This document shows, piece after piece, positions 34,980 through 44,855 of a stretch of DNA of 64,000 nucleotides. Source of the stretch: Rhizobium sp. G21. Its GTDB lineage: Bacteria > Pseudomonadota > Alphaproteobacteria > Rhizobiales > Rhizobiaceae. A program made the translations under genes and the position numbers. Under the pieces are notes generated by a model that worked only from the letters and a program-made list of their open reading frames with translations, did no database searches and had not been told where the DNA came from. Where the stretch lies: positions 806,001 through 870,000 of the forward strand of contig NZ_JACFXW010000001.1 in NCBI RefSeq assembly GCF_014158035.1. The letters are read 5' to 3'. How positions within the stretch are numbered: the stretch's first letter is position 1; each line of letters begins with the position of its first letter.

Positions 34980-35945
34980 ATGGCGAAGGTCACATATTTT
35001 TCCGCCCTCGGCGATCGAGCCTCGCTCACGGACTTCTATGACGAAGAGTCGTTGAAGCTCAACTCCGTCGGTTCGACCAAGCTCGTTTTCGAGGATGAGA
35101 ACGGCGCGCAGATGATCCTCACCGGCGCCAAGTTCGAAGAGAACGGCAAAGGCGACATCGTCAAGGGAACGGTCACCGGCGCGAAATTTCTCGATGCGGA
35201 CGGCGAAACGCTCTATCAGTTCAGCGACGTCTCCGTCAAAGCCAAGACGATCTATGACGCCTTCGATCTGTCAAACGACATGAAGCGGATCATGCATGGG
35301 CTGATGTCCGGCGACGACATCGTGACGGGCACCGACGGAGCAGACTATGTCTGGGGCTTCCTCGGCAACGACACGCTGAACGGCGGCGCCGGCGACGACA
35401 TGCTCTACGGCCATGGCGGCAAGGACAAGCTCTTGGGAGGAGCCGGCAAGGACACGTTGCACGGCTATGACGGCGCCGATCAGTTGAACGGCGGAGCGGG
35501 CGGCGACACCGTCTATGGCTACGAAGGCGGCGACGCGATCTCCGGCGAGGACGGCGACGACACGCTCTACGGCGACTCCGGCAATGACAGGCTGCTCGGC
35601 GGAAACGACGATGACGCGCTCGATGGAGGCGACGGCGCCGATGCGCTGAGCGGCGGCGGCGGCGACGACATTCTTTCCGGAGGCACGGGCAACGACAGGC
35701 TGTCCGGCGGCGCGGGCGAGGACATTTTCGAATTCGCCAGCGGGGGCGGCAAGGACACGATTTCCGATTTCGACCATGTGGGCTCGGAACACGATCTGAT
35801 CTACCTGGACTCTTATCTCTATGCGGGGATGAAGAGGACGGAGGACGGCGACGATCTCGTCCTGACGCTGGCGTCCGGCGAGCAGATGATTCTTAAGGAT
35901 ATGGACAAGTCCGATCTCGACAGAGACCTGTTCGAGCTGTTTTGA
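34980..35945 (+). CDS. RTX-repeat calcium-binding protein
   Basis: A 321-residue acidic protein. The N-terminal 110 residues are unlike RTX repeats ([16 protein letters not shown]). Residues about 115-250 contain many nonapeptide repeats of the GGxGxDxLx type ([40 protein letters not shown]), which fold as a calcium-binding beta-roll. The C terminus ([10 protein letters not shown]) has the aliphatic/aromatic ending common in type I secretion substrates. No ABC exporter gene is nearby. The ATG at 34980 follows AACGGGAG. Confidence 0.88.
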   Translation: MAKVTYFSALGDRASLTDFYDEESLKLNSVGSTKLVFEDENGAQMILTGAKFEENGKGDIVKGTVTGAKFLDADGETLYQFSDVSVKAKTIYDAFDLSNDMKRIMHGLMSGDDIVTGTDGADYVWGFLGNDTLNGGAGDDMLYGHGGKDKLLGGAGKDTLHGYDGADQLNGGAGGDTVYGYEGGDAISGEDGDDTLYGDSGNDRLLGGNDDDALDGGDGADALSGGGGDDILSGGTGNDRLSGGAGEDIFEFASGGGKDTISDFDHVGSEHDLIYLDSYLYAGMKRTEDGDDLVLTLASGEQMILKDMDKSDLDRDLFELF

Positions 35946-35982
35946 TCCGGGCGCCGATCCCGCGCCGAAGGCTGCTGTTTCT

Positions 35983-36582
35983 CTATGGAAACAGAAGGCC
36001 GGTGAGGTCGAACAGCGCCGCCCTCGGCTCGCAGGGCCCCTCTTCGCCCAGCGGAAACTTCCCGTCGATCACGAGATGCGAATAACCGTGGATCTGCGAC
36101 CATACGAGCTGCTCGATGCTCGCGCGGCCCTCCGGCGTGTCCATTCCCCGGATCACCGCAACGGGGCGGCATATGTCGCTCAGGAGACTGCGCGGGCCGG
36201 TCGCCGCCTCTGCGAGCTCCGCATCCGACCAATCCAACCTGTCGGCGCTGAACATCAGGCGAAACAGATGCGGTTGGCCGACCGCGAAATTCAGATAGCC
36301 GCGCGTCGCCGCGCGCAACTGGTCCGCCGGCGCAGGCGGTGAAGCCTGCATTTCCGAACGCATCGATGCGCCGAAGCGTCGAAATCCCTCGACTGCAAGC
36401 CCGTTCAGCAAGTGGCGCAGGGTGGGGAAATGATGGTCGGGGGCGGCGTGAGACACGCCCGCCCGAGCGGCGATCTTGCGCAGGGACAGACCTTCGATCC
36501 CTCCCTCCTCCAGCAAGCCGAGCGCCTCAATGACCAGCGTCTGCCGGAGATCGCCATGATGATATCGTTTGTTCCTGACCAT
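35983..36582 (-). CDS. TetR/AcrR-family repressor
   Basis: A 199-residue regulator. Residues about 10-55 form the HTH (GGIEGLSLRKIAARAGVSHA, then HHFPTLRHLLNGLA). The C-terminal ligand-binding region has GQPHLFRLMFSADRLD and WSQIHGYSHLVI, as in WHG-type TetR proteins. The start at 36582 (MVRNKRYHHGDLRQT) is the family start. It diverges from the ABA4-like gene, with two matching 19-bp inverted repeats between, so it most likely represses that operon and perhaps itself. Confidence 0.9.
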   Translation of the reverse strand: MVRNKRYHHGDLRQTLVIEALGLLEEGGIEGLSLRKIAARAGVSHAAPDHHFPTLRHLLNGLAVEGFRRFGASMRSEMQASPPAPADQLRAATRGYLNFAVGQPHLFRLMFSADRLDWSDAELAEAATGPRSLLSDICRPVAVIRGMDTPEGRASIEQLVWSQIHGYSHLVIDGKFPLGEEGPCEPRAALFDLTGLLFP

Positions 36583-36622
36583 GGCTCTCCATAGCGCGGT
36601 CGGCAAGCTCCTGTCAAAACTG

Positions 36623-36641
36623 ATCTTGACAACGCCAAGAT
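36623..36641. promoter_or_regulatory. Operator-like inverted repeat 1
   Basis: The site is ATCTTG-N7-CAAGAT, with a TTGACA hexamer on the plus strand starting in its left arm. It lies 40 bp upstream of the TetR start and 47 bp upstream of the ABA4-like gene. The second copy 34 bp away is the reverse-oriented near-twin. Confidence 0.7.
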
Positions 36642-36656
36642 TCATGCGCAAGCTTA

Positions 36657-36675
36657 ATCTTGGCGGTGACAAGAT
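36657..36675. promoter_or_regulatory. Operator-like inverted repeat 2
   Basis: The same ATCTTG-N7-CAAGAT dyad, whose reverse complement matches copy 1 at 17 of 19 bases. It ends one base before the AGGAG ribosome-binding site of the ABA4-like gene, so a bound repressor would block transcription or early elongation. Confidence 0.7.
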
Positions 36676-36688
36676 AGGAGACGAGCGG

Positions 36689-37135
36689 ATGGATTTCGGT
36701 ATGGTGTTCTCTCTGGCGAGCGGAGCGGCCATGGCCGGATGGCTCGTCCTGACGCTCGCGCCCCGCGCGCCGATCGTCATGACTGCGATCCGAAGCGGGT
36801 TGGTCAGCGGATTGTCGCTGGCCTACGCTCTACTGATCTTCGTCTACTTCTTTCGCATCGAGGGTAGCGGCTTCGGATCGATCGGCGAAGTCAGGTCGCT
36901 GTTCCTGAGCGATGCCGGCCTGACGGCCGGCTGGATGCACTATCTGGCGTTCGATTTGTTCGTCGGCCTCTGGATCGCGACGGAGGCGGATCGCCTGGGC
37001 TGGAGCCGCATCTTTCAGGCCCCGATCCTTTTGGCGACCTTCATGTTCGGACCGATCGGCCTGCTGATTTTCCTGATCGTCCGCCGATCCGAGACGGTGA
37101 CATCCGCAATCCTCGACAAGGCAATGAGAAGATGA
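36689..37135 (+). CDS. ABA4-like family membrane protein
   Basis: A 148-residue protein with four membrane helices. AGWMHYLAFDLFVGLWIATE and FMFGPIGLLIFLIVRR match the ABA4-like family (DUF4281), named after a plant protein required for neoxanthin formation; the bacterial role is unknown. The ATG at 36689 follows AGGAG at 36676-36680 with ideal spacing. Its stop overlaps the next start in ATGA, so both are one operon under the divergent TetR gene. Confidence 0.82.
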   Translation: MDFGMVFSLASGAAMAGWLVLTLAPRAPIVMTAIRSGLVSGLSLAYALLIFVYFFRIEGSGFGSIGEVRSLFLSDAGLTAGWMHYLAFDLFVGLWIATEADRLGWSRIFQAPILLATFMFGPIGLLIFLIVRRSETVTSAILDKAMRR

Positions 37136-37974
37136 CGTCCTTTTCCATGGTTCGGTCCGCCCCGACATTTCCGCAGACGATCGCCGAGGGCGATCTCTAT
37201 CGACGCCCGCTGGCTCTTGCGATCGGCCTGCAACTGGCTCTGGCCGCGCCCAGCCTGATTGCGCTGGGCTTCGACGACAGGCTTCTGAATGGAGTCAGCA
37301 TCTGGATCAAACCGCTCAAATTCCAGGCATCGCTCATCATGCTCCTGGCGACGCTCCTATGGCTCGCGCCGATCGTCGCAAGCCGCGCCCGGGCAAGCCG
37401 GTTCTTCCGGATCGCGGCCTCGACGGCGGCGCTGACGTCGACGGCGGAGATCCTCTATATCACCCTGCAAGCCGCGCGCGGACGAGCATCCCATTTCAAC
37501 GACCAGACCGCCTTCGAGGCCGCCGCCTACAGCGTCATGGGGGTCGGCGCGGCGCTGCTGGTGCTGAGTTGCCTGGTGATCGGCGTCTACATCCTGCGGC
37601 GCCCCAGGCCCGACGTCGGAGCGGGGCTGCGATATGGCGCCGGCTGGGGATTGGCGGCGGGCTCGGTTCTGACCCTGGTCACCGCCTTCGTTCTCGCCAG
37701 CGGTCAGATCGACGGGCCCGGTCACTGGGTCGGCGGCGTGCGCAGCGATGCCGGCGGCCTTATCCTGTTCGGCTGGTCGCGCACGGGCGGCGATCTGCGC
37801 GTTCCGCATTTCTTCGCCACGCATATCATGCAGGCGCTTCCCCTCGCCGGCCTGCTGCTGGATCGCTTCGCGCCGAAGCAGGCGCGGATCGGCGTCATCC
37901 TGACATTGCTCGCGAGCATCGCGCTCGTCGGCGCGACCTTCGTCCAGGCGGTCGATGGGGCGCCGTTTCCGTGA
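37132..37974 (+). CDS. Polytopic membrane protein of unknown function
   Basis: A 280-residue protein with seven or eight hydrophobic helices. Polar signatures are VSIWIKPLKFQASLIML, AARGRASHFNDQTAFEAAAYSV cut by helices, and LRVPHFFATHIMQALPLAG, where conserved His residues lie at a membrane boundary. I do not recognise a named enzyme or transporter family. Overlap with the ABA4-like gene suggests the two proteins work together. Confidence 0.8.
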   Translation: MTSFSMVRSAPTFPQTIAEGDLYRRPLALAIGLQLALAAPSLIALGFDDRLLNGVSIWIKPLKFQASLIMLLATLLWLAPIVASRARASRFFRIAASTAALTSTAEILYITLQAARGRASHFNDQTAFEAAAYSVMGVGAALLVLSCLVIGVYILRRPRPDVGAGLRYGAGWGLAAGSVLTLVTAFVLASGQIDGPGHWVGGVRSDAGGLILFGWSRTGGDLRVPHFFATHIMQALPLAGLLLDRFAPKQARIGVILTLLASIALVGATFVQAVDGAPFP

Positions 37975-38181
37975 CGTCGACGCCTGGATAGAGACGACGC
38001 CGTCATGGCGACAGCGGGCCTACGGTTCGATGTCCATCGAGAAATCAGGCGCGTTTCGGGACAAAGATGTTCACGGAGGCCCGCCGTCGTCGCCGAAGGG
38101 TTGATTTCCCTGTCCGGAAGCTGTGAATAGACACTCTGCTTCCACTGCGTCGCGCCTGTATTATTCATGGATTTCCGTTAA

Positions 38182-39342
38182 ATGCTCATCATTTCCGACA
38201 GCGCCGAACTCGCCAAAGCCTGCGAAACCTTCGCGAAAAGCGATTATGTGACCGTAGACACGGAATTCCTTCGGGAAACCACCTTCTGGCCGCAACTCTG
38301 CCTGATCCAGCTTTCCGGCCCGGAGCTGGACGCGATCGTCGATCCCTTGGCGCCCGGTCTCGATCTCGCGCCGTTCTTCAGGCTCATGGCTGATTCCGGC
38401 GTCACCAAAGTATTCCACGCCGCCCGGCAGGATATCGAAATCATCTACAACCGGGGCGGATTGATCCCGCATCCGCTGTTCGATACGCAGGTCGCCGCCA
38501 TGGTCTGCGGCTTCGGCGACTCCGCATCGTATGACAGCCTGGTGCAGAAGATCTGCAATGTTCAGCTCGACAAATCCTCGCGCTTCACCGACTGGAGCCA
38601 TCGGCCGCTCAGCGACAAGCAACTGGATTACGCGATCGCCGACGTCACACATCTGAAGGACGTCTATCTGCATCTCAAGGGTCAGCTCGAGCGCGAAAAT
38701 CGTTCGGAATGGCTGGCGGAAGAGATGTCGATCCTCGAATCTCCGGAGACATACGACCTCCATCCCGACAATGCCTGGCAGCGGCTCAGGATGCGCATTC
38801 GCAAGCCCATCGAGTTGCAGATCCTCATGAACCTCGCGGCCTGGCGCGAGCGCGAGGCGCGCAGCCGCGACGTGCCGCGCGGCCGCGTCCTCAAAGACGA
38901 GGCGATATTCGAGATCGCCCAGCAGGCGCCGAAGGACAGCGAGGCGCTGGGACGGCTGCGGACCATTCCGAAGGGCTACGAACGCTCGCAGACTGGCGGG
39001 GCGATTCTCGGAGCCGTGAATGCCGCGCTCGCCCTTCCCAAGTCCGATCTGCCGAAGCTGCCCAAGCAGCAGGCCCTGCCCGAAGGCAATGGTTCGGCCG
39101 TCGAGCTCCTCAAAGTCCTGCTCAAGCTGACGGCGGAGAAGCATGGCGTGGCGGCGAAGATCATCGCCTCTTCCGACGATCTCGACATGATCGCGGCCAA
39201 GGGCGAAGAGGCCGATGTCGCGGCGCTCAAAGGCTGGAGGCGCGACCTGTTCGGTCTGCCGGCGCTTAAATTGATCCGTGGAGAGCTGGCGTTGCGGTTC
39301 GTCAATCGCAGCGTCGACGTGGTCGATCTCGCAACGGACTGA
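38182..39342 (+). CDS. rnd: Ribonuclease D
   Basis: RNase D trims the 3' ends of tRNA precursors and other small RNAs. The 386-residue protein has the DEDDy exonuclease sites in VTVDTEFLRETTFWP, HAARQDIEII and LDYAIADVTHL, followed by two HRDC-type helical regions (RDVPRGRVLKDEAIFEIAQ). The length is normal. The gene is monocistronic with a very strong terminator. Confidence 0.96.
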   Translation: MLIISDSAELAKACETFAKSDYVTVDTEFLRETTFWPQLCLIQLSGPELDAIVDPLAPGLDLAPFFRLMADSGVTKVFHAARQDIEIIYNRGGLIPHPLFDTQVAAMVCGFGDSASYDSLVQKICNVQLDKSSRFTDWSHRPLSDKQLDYAIADVTHLKDVYLHLKGQLERENRSEWLAEEMSILESPETYDLHPDNAWQRLRMRIRKPIELQILMNLAAWREREARSRDVPRGRVLKDEAIFEIAQQAPKDSEALGRLRTIPKGYERSQTGGAILGAVNAALALPKSDLPKLPKQQALPEGNGSAVELLKVLLKLTAEKHGVAAKIIASSDDLDMIAAKGEEADVAALKGWRRDLFGLPALKLIRGELALRFVNRSVDVVDLATD

Positions 39343-39353
39343 ATGGCCGAGAC

Positions 39354-39398
39354 GCAAAGACGCCGCCGCGAGGCATCGCGGCGGCGTCTTTGCTTTTT
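39354..39398 (+). terminator. Rho-independent terminator of rnd
   Basis: A perfect 17-bp stem (39354-39370 with 39377-39393) and 6-base loop are followed by five T. It is the strongest hairpin in the window and also faces the end of the convergent RTX gene. Confidence 0.92.
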
Positions 39399-39403
39399 GA
39401 TGA

Positions 39404-40807
39404 TCAGAACTGGAAGTCGCTGGCGTCGATATCCTTGCTCTTCACGCCTTCGAGGAAGATCGAGTCCCCATTGGCGAATTCAAGTTCGACGCCCTTCTTC
39501 GTGGAAGACATGTCGATATCGTCGAAATCGAACTTCCGTCCGTAGCCGTTGACTTCGATCTGTTCGTGGTCGGAGCCCTTCGCGTCGAAGTCGGTGATCA
39601 CGTCTTCGCCGTCGCCCTTGTTGAAGACGAATGTGTCAACGCCGCCCTCGCCGCTCAGCTCGTCGTCGCCCTCGCCGCCTTCGATGACGTTGTCACCCGA
39701 ATTTCCGACAATCACGTTGTCGGCGACGTTGCCGGCGCCCTTGATGTCGCCTTTGCCGACGAGATAGAGGTCTTCGACCAGCTTGAATTTCTCGATGCTG
39801 AAGGAGACCGACGTTTCGACCGTGTCATGGCCCTTCTTCTCGGTTTCGATCACGGAGTCCTTGGCGTTGTCGACGATGTAGGTGTCGTCGCCCGCGCCGC
39901 CGGACATTCTGTCGGCGCCGCGATCGCCGTCGATCACGTTGTCGCCGGAGTTGCCGGTGAGATTGTCGTCCTTGCGTCCGCCGACGAGGTTTTCGATGTT
40001 GTCGAACTTGGCGAGGCTGACCGAGCCGGATCCGATCACTGTGTCGACGCCGCCGCTCTTGCCGGCCGCTTCCTTGATGGTTTCACCGCCGGAGACATAA
40101 TAGCTGTCGTCGCCGGATCCGCCGATCAGCACATCCTTGCCGCCATTGCCGTCCAGCGTATCGTTGCCCGCGCCGGCATCGAGCGTGTTGGCGCCCGACG
40201 AGCCGGTCAAGTCGTCGTTCGACTTGCCGCCGGTGAGGTTTTCCACGTTCTTATAGTCGGAAAGATCGAGTTTGCCGGAACCGACGACCGTGTCGTCGCC
40301 TGCGTTCTTCTCTTCCTGAACGCCGTCCTTGGATGTGACGTAATAGACGTCGTCGCCATTGCCGCCGACGAAGACTTCCTTGCCGGCGCTTCCGGCCAGT
40401 TCGTTGTCCTTGTCGTTGCCGACGATCTGGACGGATTCGCCGTTGAGATAGGCGGCCAGCGTCTTGTTGCTCTTGATGTCGGCGCTCGACAGATCAAGGC
40501 CGGAGATCGTGTAGGTTTCGACGCCCTTCTCGTAATAGGTCAGGGACGAGACGGAGACCAGAAGCTTGTCGTTGTCGAGCTTCTCGAGCGCTTTAGCGCT
40601 GAACTTTCCCGTGAGTTCGATCGCGGCGTCGGCTTCCTTGCCCTTTTCTTCGACCAGGATGGTGGCGGTGATCACGCCCTTGGATTCGCCTTTCAGTTCG
40701 ACCTTGGAAGGGACATGCGCGTTGGTGTCCCAAATCTCCTTCATATCGATGCCGGACAGATCGAAATCGTAATTGCCAGCTTTGTCCCCGATAGTCACCT
40801 TGATCAT
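39404..40807 (-). CDS. RTX-repeat calcium-binding protein
   Basis: A 467-residue acidic protein. The first 120 residues (MIKVTIGDKAGNYDFDL) are not repeats. Residues about 125-400 hold several blocks of RTX-like repeats (GGNGDDVYYV, GAGNDTLDGNGGKDVLIGGS, DRGADRMSGGAGDDTYIVDN) spaced by longer strands than in the other RTX protein here. The C terminus SKDIDASDFQF ends in Phe like type I secretion substrates. GAGGGGG precedes the ATG. No exporter is encoded nearby. Confidence 0.88.
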   Translation of the reverse strand: MIKVTIGDKAGNYDFDLSGIDMKEIWDTNAHVPSKVELKGESKGVITATILVEEKGKEADAAIELTGKFSAKALEKLDNDKLLVSVSSLTYYEKGVETYTISGLDLSSADIKSNKTLAAYLNGESVQIVGNDKDNELAGSAGKEVFVGGNGDDVYYVTSKDGVQEEKNAGDDTVVGSGKLDLSDYKNVENLTGGKSNDDLTGSSGANTLDAGAGNDTLDGNGGKDVLIGGSGDDSYYVSGGETIKEAAGKSGGVDTVIGSGSVSLAKFDNIENLVGGRKDDNLTGNSGDNVIDGDRGADRMSGGAGDDTYIVDNAKDSVIETEKKGHDTVETSVSFSIEKFKLVEDLYLVGKGDIKGAGNVADNVIVGNSGDNVIEGGEGDDELSGEGGVDTFVFNKGDGEDVITDFDAKGSDHEQIEVNGYGRKFDFDDIDMSSTKKGVELEFANGDSIFLEGVKSKDIDASDFQF

Positions 40808-41034
40808 TGTAGCCCCCTCAGGTGTTGATCCGATGAGGAGGTTCTAGCTTAGAAGTGTTAGATTTTTGCTCAGAAGCATGCTTACCCGAAACTGAAAAAA
40901 GCGAGCCGAATAAGTAGGTTAACAGACGATTTCCAATAATGGCGCAAATTCGTGCCGATATGAAACGCTCGTTCCACCCGGCGTGAAAAGTCGGTAACAA
41001 CTGATTGAGAACGAATGCGTGAAGGCCGCAAAGA

Positions 41035-42562
41035 TCAGCCGAAGCGGAAGCCGAGCTTCTTGCCTGTGAGCTTGGAAAGCTGGGCGAGACGGCCATCCAG
41101 CCGCTCTCCGGCAAATTCCTCGAATTCGGCGGGCGCCACGAATTCCAGATCGAGACCCTTGGACAGGTCGACGGGCTTCTCCAGTCTCAGGCGCGGGACG
41201 ACGCCCGGCATCGAGGCGGAGAAGAGATAGAGACCCCAGCAGCATGCCGCCGAGCAGCTTCGCCAGCCAGAGAAGTCGCGGCGTGGCCATGGCGGCGAGT
41301 TCGCCGGTCGCGCTGTCGTCGTTCAATCCTTCGAAGCGATAGTAATTCGCCAGGCCGAGATAGCCCCGCCCGGCATGGGTGATGCCGATGAAGGAGGAAT
41401 GCGCGATGATGTTGAGCGCCTGCAGACCGCGATAATCGGGATGGGCGCGCCAGCTGATGTCGGCGAGCAGGCAGGCGGCGCGGCGATAGCGCGCTTCCTC
41501 CCTGGTTTCGGACACGCCGAACAGCGGCAGCATGCGGCCCGTCCAGTCGGCGAGTTCGCGGGCGTGTTCGGGCGAGCGGGCGCGCAACACGGCCAGTTCG
41601 TCGGCGGCCGACACCAGCGGATCGAGGATCTTCACATGGTTGGGCAGGAGCGAATAAAGATAGCCTTCGCGCACGCCCTGCGCCGAAAAGGAAATCGAGG
41701 CCGGCTTCATGACGCTGATCACTTCCCGCATGGCGATCGCGCCATAGGGGAGAAGCGCGCGACGGCTGCGCGACACCGCCTGATAGGCCGGCTCCTTCTG
41801 CTCCTTGTTGCGGATCACGGCTTCCAGGAAGCTCATCGCCTCCTGAAACGGCATACGGTAATCCTGCACCATGTGCAGCGGATATTTGTTGAGCTCCATA
41901 TGCAGCTTGGCGATGCTGCGCCAGGTGCCGCCGACAGCATAGAAGGTGCGGCCCTCCCCTTCCTTCAGGAAAGGCACGGCGCGCACCAGTTTACGCGCAT
42001 AGGCCTGGGCGCGCGGCAGGTCGCCGCCGGAGAATTCGGACAGGCGGATGCCGCCCAGCGGCATGGTCAATCCCTGGCCGTAATCCGCGCCCCTGACATT
42101 GATGAGCTCCAGCGAGCCGCCGCCGAGATCGCCGACGATGCCGTCGGCGTCGAAATAGCCGCTGATGATGCCGAGCGCTGAAAACTGCGCTTCTTCCTCG
42201 CCGGTCAGCACCCGCACGCGGCAGCCGAGAATGGCTTCGGCCTTGGCGATGAAATCGGGGCCGTTGGCGGCCTCGCGCGCGGCGGCGGTCGCCAGCGCAT
42301 ACATGGTGCGCGCCCGCGCCTGCTTCGAGAGCGCCTTGAAGCGATGCAAAGCCGTCAGCGCCCGTTCGACGCTGCCCGGATCCATATTGCCGGTCTGTGC
42401 GATGCCCTTGCCGAGGCCGCACATGACCTTTTCGTTGAACAGCATGGCCGGGGCGCGGTTCATGCCCTCATAGATCACGAGGCGGATGGAATTCGAGCCG
42501 ATATCGACGATGGAAACAGGCACGATGCCGGGCAAACGCCCTTGGGCTTCAGACTCAACCAT
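41035..42562 (-). CDS. ppx: Exopolyphosphatase / Ppx-GppA phosphatase, frameshifted
   Basis: Ppx releases phosphate from polyphosphate (and may act on pppGpp). The N terminus VSIVDIGSNSIRLVIYEG and the GDLGGGSLELINV loop are the sugar-kinase-fold ATP/phosphate sites. The frame breaks at 41234-41237, where four C should be three; the repaired C terminus reads LYLFSASMPGVVPRL and ends KLTGKKLGFRFG at 41035, for 508 residues. Without the repair the protein would run to an unlike tail. It follows ppk with a 12-bp gap, the usual ppk-ppx pair. Confidence 0.92.
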
Positions 42563-42574
42563 GAAAATCCGGTA

Positions 42575-44776
42575 TTACTTCCTGCCGGAAGGCAACCTGC
42601 CGGCGATCAGTTTTGGCGCGCTCGACTTCAGGGATTCTCCGCGGCCAGACAGGCTCGGATTGGTCATGAAGTAGACCTGCGCGTTGAACGGCTCGTCTCC
42701 GTCGCGCACTTCACAGCGCTTGGAGGTACCATCGGGAAGTATCTCGTAGGACTGCTGGTTGTCAATGATGTTGGCCAGCATGATCTGGGAGAGCACCTGC
42801 TCATGCACAGTCTTGTTGATGAGCGGCACCAGCGTTTCCACGCGGCGATCGAGATTGCGCGGCATCATGTCGGCGGAGCCGATATAGACTAGCGCCTTTT
42901 CATGCGGCAGGCCATAGCCGTTGCCGAAGCAGAAGATGCGGCTGTGCTCCAGGAAGCGGCCGACGATCGAGCGCACCCAGATATTGTCCGAGAGGCCCTC
43001 GACCTGCGGACGCAGGCAGCAGATGCCGCGCACCACCAGCTCGACCTTCACGCCGGCGGCGGAAGCGTCATAGAGCGCATCGATGATGTCGGGATCGACC
43101 AGCGAGTTCATTTTCATCCAGATCGACGCCGGACGGCCTGCTTTGGCGTGTTCGATCTCTTCGTGGATATGCTGAAGGATGCGCGGACGCAGCGTGGTCG
43201 GCGACATCGCGAGCTTCATCCCCGCCTCCGGCTCGCCATAGCCGGTGATGAAGTTGAAGATGTTGGCCATGTCGTGCGCCATGACAGGATTGCAGGTGAA
43301 GAAGCTCAGGTCGGTATAGATCTTGGCGGTGACCGGGTGATAGTTGCCGGTGCCGAGATGGCAATAGGTGCGCAGGCGATTGTCCTCGCGGCGGACGACC
43401 ATGCTCATCTTGGCGTGAGTCTTGAGTTCGATGAAGCCGAACACCACCTGCACGCCGGCGCGCTCCAGGTCGCGGGCCCAGCGGATATTGGCCTCCTCGT
43501 CGAAGCGCGCCTTGAGTTCGACCAGCGCGGTGACGGACTTGCCGGCTTCGGCGGCGTCCATCAGGGCGCGCACGATCGGGCTGTCGTTGGAGGTGCGGTA
43601 GAGCGTCTGCTTGATGGCGACGACGTCGGGATCGCGCGCCGCCTGGATCAGGAACTGCACCACCACGTCGAAGCTTTCATAGGGGTGGTGGACGATCATG
43701 TCCTTCTCGCGGATCGCGGCAAAGCAATCGCCGGCATGTTCGCGCACCCGCTCCGGGAAACGAGCATTGTAGGGGGCGAAGCGCAGATCTTCACGCGGGG
43801 CCTTGGCAATCTCGGAAAGTGTGTTGAGCGCGAGGAAGCCCGGCAGGACCGCGATGCGGTTTTCCGGCACGCCGAGCTCGTGGGTCACGAACTGGCGGAG
43901 CGACTGCGGCATCTCGGAATCGGTCTCGATGCGGATCACAGAGCCGCGGCGGCGGCGCTTCAGCGCGCTTTCAAAGAAGCGCACCAGATCTTCGGCTTCT
44001 TCCTCGACTTCGATATCGCTGTCGCGGATGATCCGGAACGTGCCCGATCCCTCGACTTTATAGCCGGGAAACAGCTTGTTGATGAACAGCAGCACCGTGT
44101 CTTCGAGCGTGATATAACGCAGCGCGCCATCCTTGTCGGGCAGCCGGATGAAGCGGTCGAGCGCCTGCGGCAGGCGGATCAGCGCCGTCATCGGCTCCTT
44201 GCCCGACAGGCTGGAGAGTTGCAGCCCCATCGAGAAGCCGAGATTGGGGATGAACGGGAACGGATGGGCCGGGTCGATGCAGAGCGGCGTCAGCACCGGA
44301 AACAGCGACTCGTCGAATTCCTTCTCCAGCCATTTGCGGTCTTCCTTGGACACCGCGCCGGGACGGACGATCAGGATGTCCTCGCGCGCCAAATATTGCT
44401 GGAGCACGGCCAGCGCCGCCTGCTGCTCCATCTGCAGATTATTGATTTCCTTGAGGATCGCGTCGAGCTGTTCGCCCGGGGTCTTGCCGTCCGGGCTCTT
44501 GATGGCGACGCCGGCGCGCACCTGGCCTTCGAGACCGGCGACGCGGACCATGAAGAATTCGTCGAGATTGTTGGCCGAAATCGACAGGAAGCGGACCCGC
44601 TCGAGCAGCGGATGGTTGGTGTTCAGCGTTTCCTCGAGAACGCGACGGTTGAACTGCAGCCAGGAAAATTCCCGGTTGATGAAGCGCTCGTCGCTTTGGC
44701 GGAGCGGATTGGCGGGCGCATCCATGGCAATTGCGTGGGCTTCCGTCTCGTTTGCTTCGGGCGCGCTGATGTTCAT
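42575..44776 (-). CDS. ppk: Polyphosphate kinase 1
   Basis: Ppk1 makes polyphosphate from ATP through a phospho-His. The 733-residue protein opens with [19 protein letters not shown] and has the catalytic region [19 protein letters not shown] (active-site His), ATP-binding [16 protein letters not shown] and [17 protein letters not shown]. It is upstream of ppx and 79 bp downstream of hdaA on the same strand. Confidence 0.97.
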   Translation of the reverse strand: MNISAPEANETEAHAIAMDAPANPLRQSDERFINREFSWLQFNRRVLEETLNTNHPLLERVRFLSISANNLDEFFMVRVAGLEGQVRAGVAIKSPDGKTPGEQLDAILKEINNLQMEQQAALAVLQQYLAREDILIVRPGAVSKEDRKWLEKEFDESLFPVLTPLCIDPAHPFPFIPNLGFSMGLQLSSLSGKEPMTALIRLPQALDRFIRLPDKDGALRYITLEDTVLLFINKLFPGYKVEGSGTFRIIRDSDIEVEEEAEDLVRFFESALKRRRRGSVIRIETDSEMPQSLRQFVTHELGVPENRIAVLPGFLALNTLSEIAKAPREDLRFAPYNARFPERVREHAGDCFAAIREKDMIVHHPYESFDVVVQFLIQAARDPDVVAIKQTLYRTSNDSPIVRALMDAAEAGKSVTALVELKARFDEEANIRWARDLERAGVQVVFGFIELKTHAKMSMVVRREDNRLRTYCHLGTGNYHPVTAKIYTDLSFFTCNPVMAHDMANIFNFITGYGEPEAGMKLAMSPTTLRPRILQHIHEEIEHAKAGRPASIWMKMNSLVDPDIIDALYDASAAGVKVELVVRGICCLRPQVEGLSDNIWVRSIVGRFLEHSRIFCFGNGYGLPHEKALVYIGSADMMPRNLDRRVETLVPLINKTVHEQVLSQIMLANIIDNQQSYEILPDGTSKRCEVRDGDEPFNAQVYFMTNPSLSGRGESLKSSAPKLIAGRLPSGRK

Positions 44777-44855
44777 GAATTCAATCCGTTCTCTGGATGG
44801 CGTCGGGGCATTTGTGAGCCGGGACTATTACAGAATGACGACAGTTCCGTGACAG

